A stretch of DNA of 6,647 bases from Chitinophagales bacterium. GTDB taxonomy: Bacteria; Bacteroidota; Bacteroidia; Chitinophagales; UBA2359. This document shows, piece after piece, positions 5,668-6,647 of this stretch. The DNA is taken from NCBI GenBank assembly GCA_020631035.1, contig JAHDIA010000159.1:3987-10633 (forward strand), in the 5' to 3' direction. The notes under the pieces are model-generated. The model was not told where the DNA came from and did no database searches. It was given only the letters and a program-made list of their open reading frames with translations. The translations under genes and the position numbers were made by a program. How positions within the stretch are numbered: the stretch's first letter is position 1; each line of letters begins with the position of its first letter.

Positions 5668-5747
5668 CGCCCGATAGTAGCGGATACCCCGCAGTAGGGG
5701 CGAGTAATTATTCGCCCGAGACGAGGAGTAGCAGCGGATAGCGGGGA
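5668..5747 (+). repeat. Modular intergenic repeat element (copy 2)
   Basis: End blocks CGCCCGATAGTAGCGGATA (5668-5686) and TAGCAGCGGATAGCGGGGA (5729-5747) match those of the element at 3000-3135 on the opposite strand. The 42-base core differs and contains the near-perfect palindrome GGGCGAGTAATTATTCGCCC (5698-5717, one G-T wobble). The two end blocks also resemble each other as direct repeats (TAGTAGCGGATA against TAGCAGCGGATA). Confidence 0.6.
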
Positions 5748-5802
5748 CACCCGAAGCAACGAAGCCCAAAACGTTCCGTTCAAAAAATAAATTTAAAATC
5801 CC

Positions 5803-5844
5803 GTAGAGACGCAAAATATTGCGTCTGAACCCCAAACAGGCGAG
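5803..5844 (+). repeat. Palindromic repeat unit A, divergent copy 3
   Basis: Starts GTAGAGAC like copies 1 and 2 but has different arms: AGACGCAA (5807-5814) pairs with TTGCGTCT (5819-5826) around AATA. It is followed by GAACCCCAAACAGGCGAG (5827-5844), a relative of the CCCGAAACGGGCG tail of the other copies. Confidence 0.65.
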
Positions 5845-5848
5845 TATA

Positions 5849-5885
5849 GAAAATTTACGAATTTTTTGAACCCAAAACAGGCGGG
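5849..5885 (+). repeat. Palindromic repeat unit A, degenerate copy 4
   Basis: A short A/T hairpin (AAAATT-TACG-AATTTT) is followed by GAACCCAAAACAGGCGGG (5868-5885), which matches the copy 3 tail at 16 of 18 bases. A further weak hairpin, AGGCAAAT-GCA-ATTCGCCT with one mismatch, follows at about 5897-5915. Confidence 0.45.
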
Positions 5886-5963
5886 AAAAACATAAAGGCA
5901 AATGCAATTCGCCTCAACAAAAATAAAAATAGATTTAAGAAATAAAAGCAATTAATTAATCCA

Positions 5964-6647
5964 ATGAAAAAACGAGTATTATCAGGCATTCAACCGACCA
6001 GTTCAATTCATTTTGGAAACTATTTTGGAGCGGTGAAAAACTGGGTTGATTTGCAAGATACCTACGATTGTATTTATACAGTGGTAGACTATCACGCAAT
6101 GACGATGCCTTACGATCCAAAGGAGCTGAGACAAAAAGCAAAAAATTTGTTTATTGAAATCTTGGCGTGTGGAGTAGATCCTGAAAAAAGTACATTTTTT
6201 ATACAATCGATGGTCCCTGAACATACTGAATTGGCATGGATTTTTAATTGTGTTTCTTCCTATGGGCAATTGACCCGAATGACGCAGTTCAAGGACAAAT
6301 CGAATCAGTTGGAAGATGGAAACAAAGAAAACAGTTTTATTTCGACAGGTTTGTTTACCTATCCTGTATTGCAAGCGGCAGACATTTTGATTTATAAGGC
6401 GGATGCTGTTCCAGTGGGCAAAGACCAAGAACAACATTTAGAATTGTCGAGGAACATTGCTGCCCGTTTCAACAATCAGTTTGGAGAGTATTTTCCAGAG
6501 CCACAGCCTTTGTATACCGAAGTACCCAAATTGCTTTCTTTGGCAAATCCCGAAAAAAAGATGAGCAGTAGTTTGGGTCCCAAGCATTATGTTGGGGTAT
6601 TTGAAGCCGAAAAATCTATGGGCAAAAAAGTCCGTTCAGCAGTGACC
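5964..6647 (+). CDS. trpS: Tryptophan--tRNA ligase (TrpRS), 3' end cut off by the window
   Basis: This class I aminoacyl-tRNA synthetase charges tRNA-Trp in the cytoplasm. The visible 228 residues stay open to the last base, about two thirds of the usual bacterial length. The start MKKRVLSGIQPTSSIHFGNY places the HIGH-type signature at HFGN (16-19), as expected for TrpRS. Other family segments are VDYHAMTMPYDP (41-52), SSYGQLTRMTQFKDK (98-112), TGLFTYPVLQAADILIYKAD (128-147) and VPVGKDQEQHLELSR (149-163). The second signature reads KMSSS (199-203) where many bacteria have KMSKS. ATG 5964 is supported by this N-terminus. No Shine-Dalgarno sequence is seen. The gene follows a 510-base repeat-rich gap, so it is probably transcribed on its own rather than with gltX. 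The missing part is the C-terminal helical, anticodon-binding region. Confidence 0.95.
   Translation, partial: MKKRVLSGIQPTSSIHFGNYFGAVKNWVDLQDTYDCIYTVVDYHAMTMPYDPKELRQKAKNLFIEILACGVDPEKSTFFIQSMVPEHTELAWIFNCVSSYGQLTRMTQFKDKSNQLEDGNKENSFISTGLFTYPVLQAADILIYKADAVPVGKDQEQHLELSRNIAARFNNQFGEYFPEPQPLYTEVPKLLSLANPEKKMSSSLGPKHYVGVFEAEKSMGKKVRSAVT

Larger units (their letters stand above)
5454..5963. other. Repeat-rich intergenic region, no gene seen
   Basis: About 510 bases between the B12-binding gene and trpS contain palindromes and short repeats, listed separately. Open frames here (for example 5478-5741 on + and 5472-5783 on -) run straight through the palindromes and resemble no protein. No perfect TAnnTTTG box precedes trpS. 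TAGATTTA (5930-5937) is one base off. The hairpins may act as 3' end signals for the upstream operon, but a clean + strand hairpin with T-run is absent. Confidence 0.7.

Noticed and set aside
5478..5741. 87-codon + strand frame and the overlapping 5472-5783 and 5665-5907 minus-strand frames
   Set aside because: They consist of translated palindromes and CCCGAAACGGGCG-type repeats, with repeated residues that mirror the DNA repeats.

Overview
The window looks like a piece of a Bacteroidota chromosome, perhaps a marine saprospirian or related lineage. The phylum call rests on three things: AT-rich DNA, no Shine-Dalgarno sequence before any gene, and promoter-like TAnnTTTG boxes of the Bacteroidota sigma factor type. 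It also fits the protein families (NhaD antiporter, short NodB-type deacetylase, stand-alone B12-binding protein). The genus is not resolved.

Layout. Bases 1-735 hold no convincing gene. They carry a tandem array of four related modules, each ending in a hairpin plus T-run that looks like a Rho-independent terminator. Bases 736-993 are a leader with one good -7 box for nhaD (994-2340, +), a Na+/H+ antiporter. A polysaccharide deacetylase-family gene (2341-2949, -) converges on it, with the two stop codons touching. Bases 2950-3281 hold a modular repeat element, a 14-bp tandem repeat and a good Bacteroidota promoter. Next comes a probable operon: gltX (GTG start, 3282-4817), a 73-residue acidic protein of unknown function (4841-5062), and a 135-residue stand-alone B12-binding protein resembling the methylmalonyl-CoA mutase C-terminal domain (5046-5453). 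The last two genes overlap by 17 bases. Bases 5454-5963 are packed with palindromes and short repeats. trpS starts at 5964 and runs off the right edge.

The genes look like housekeeping functions: ion homeostasis, cell-envelope glycan modification, two aminoacyl-tRNA synthetases and a B12-dependent mutase subunit. No defence system, phage or intact transposon is visible. The unusual content is in the three intergenic regions. These hold hairpin modules whose arms differ while the flanks stay conserved, and short words are shared between them. The left array is a candidate for a family of tandem small RNAs or mobile hairpin-terminators. That is inference from sequence alone.
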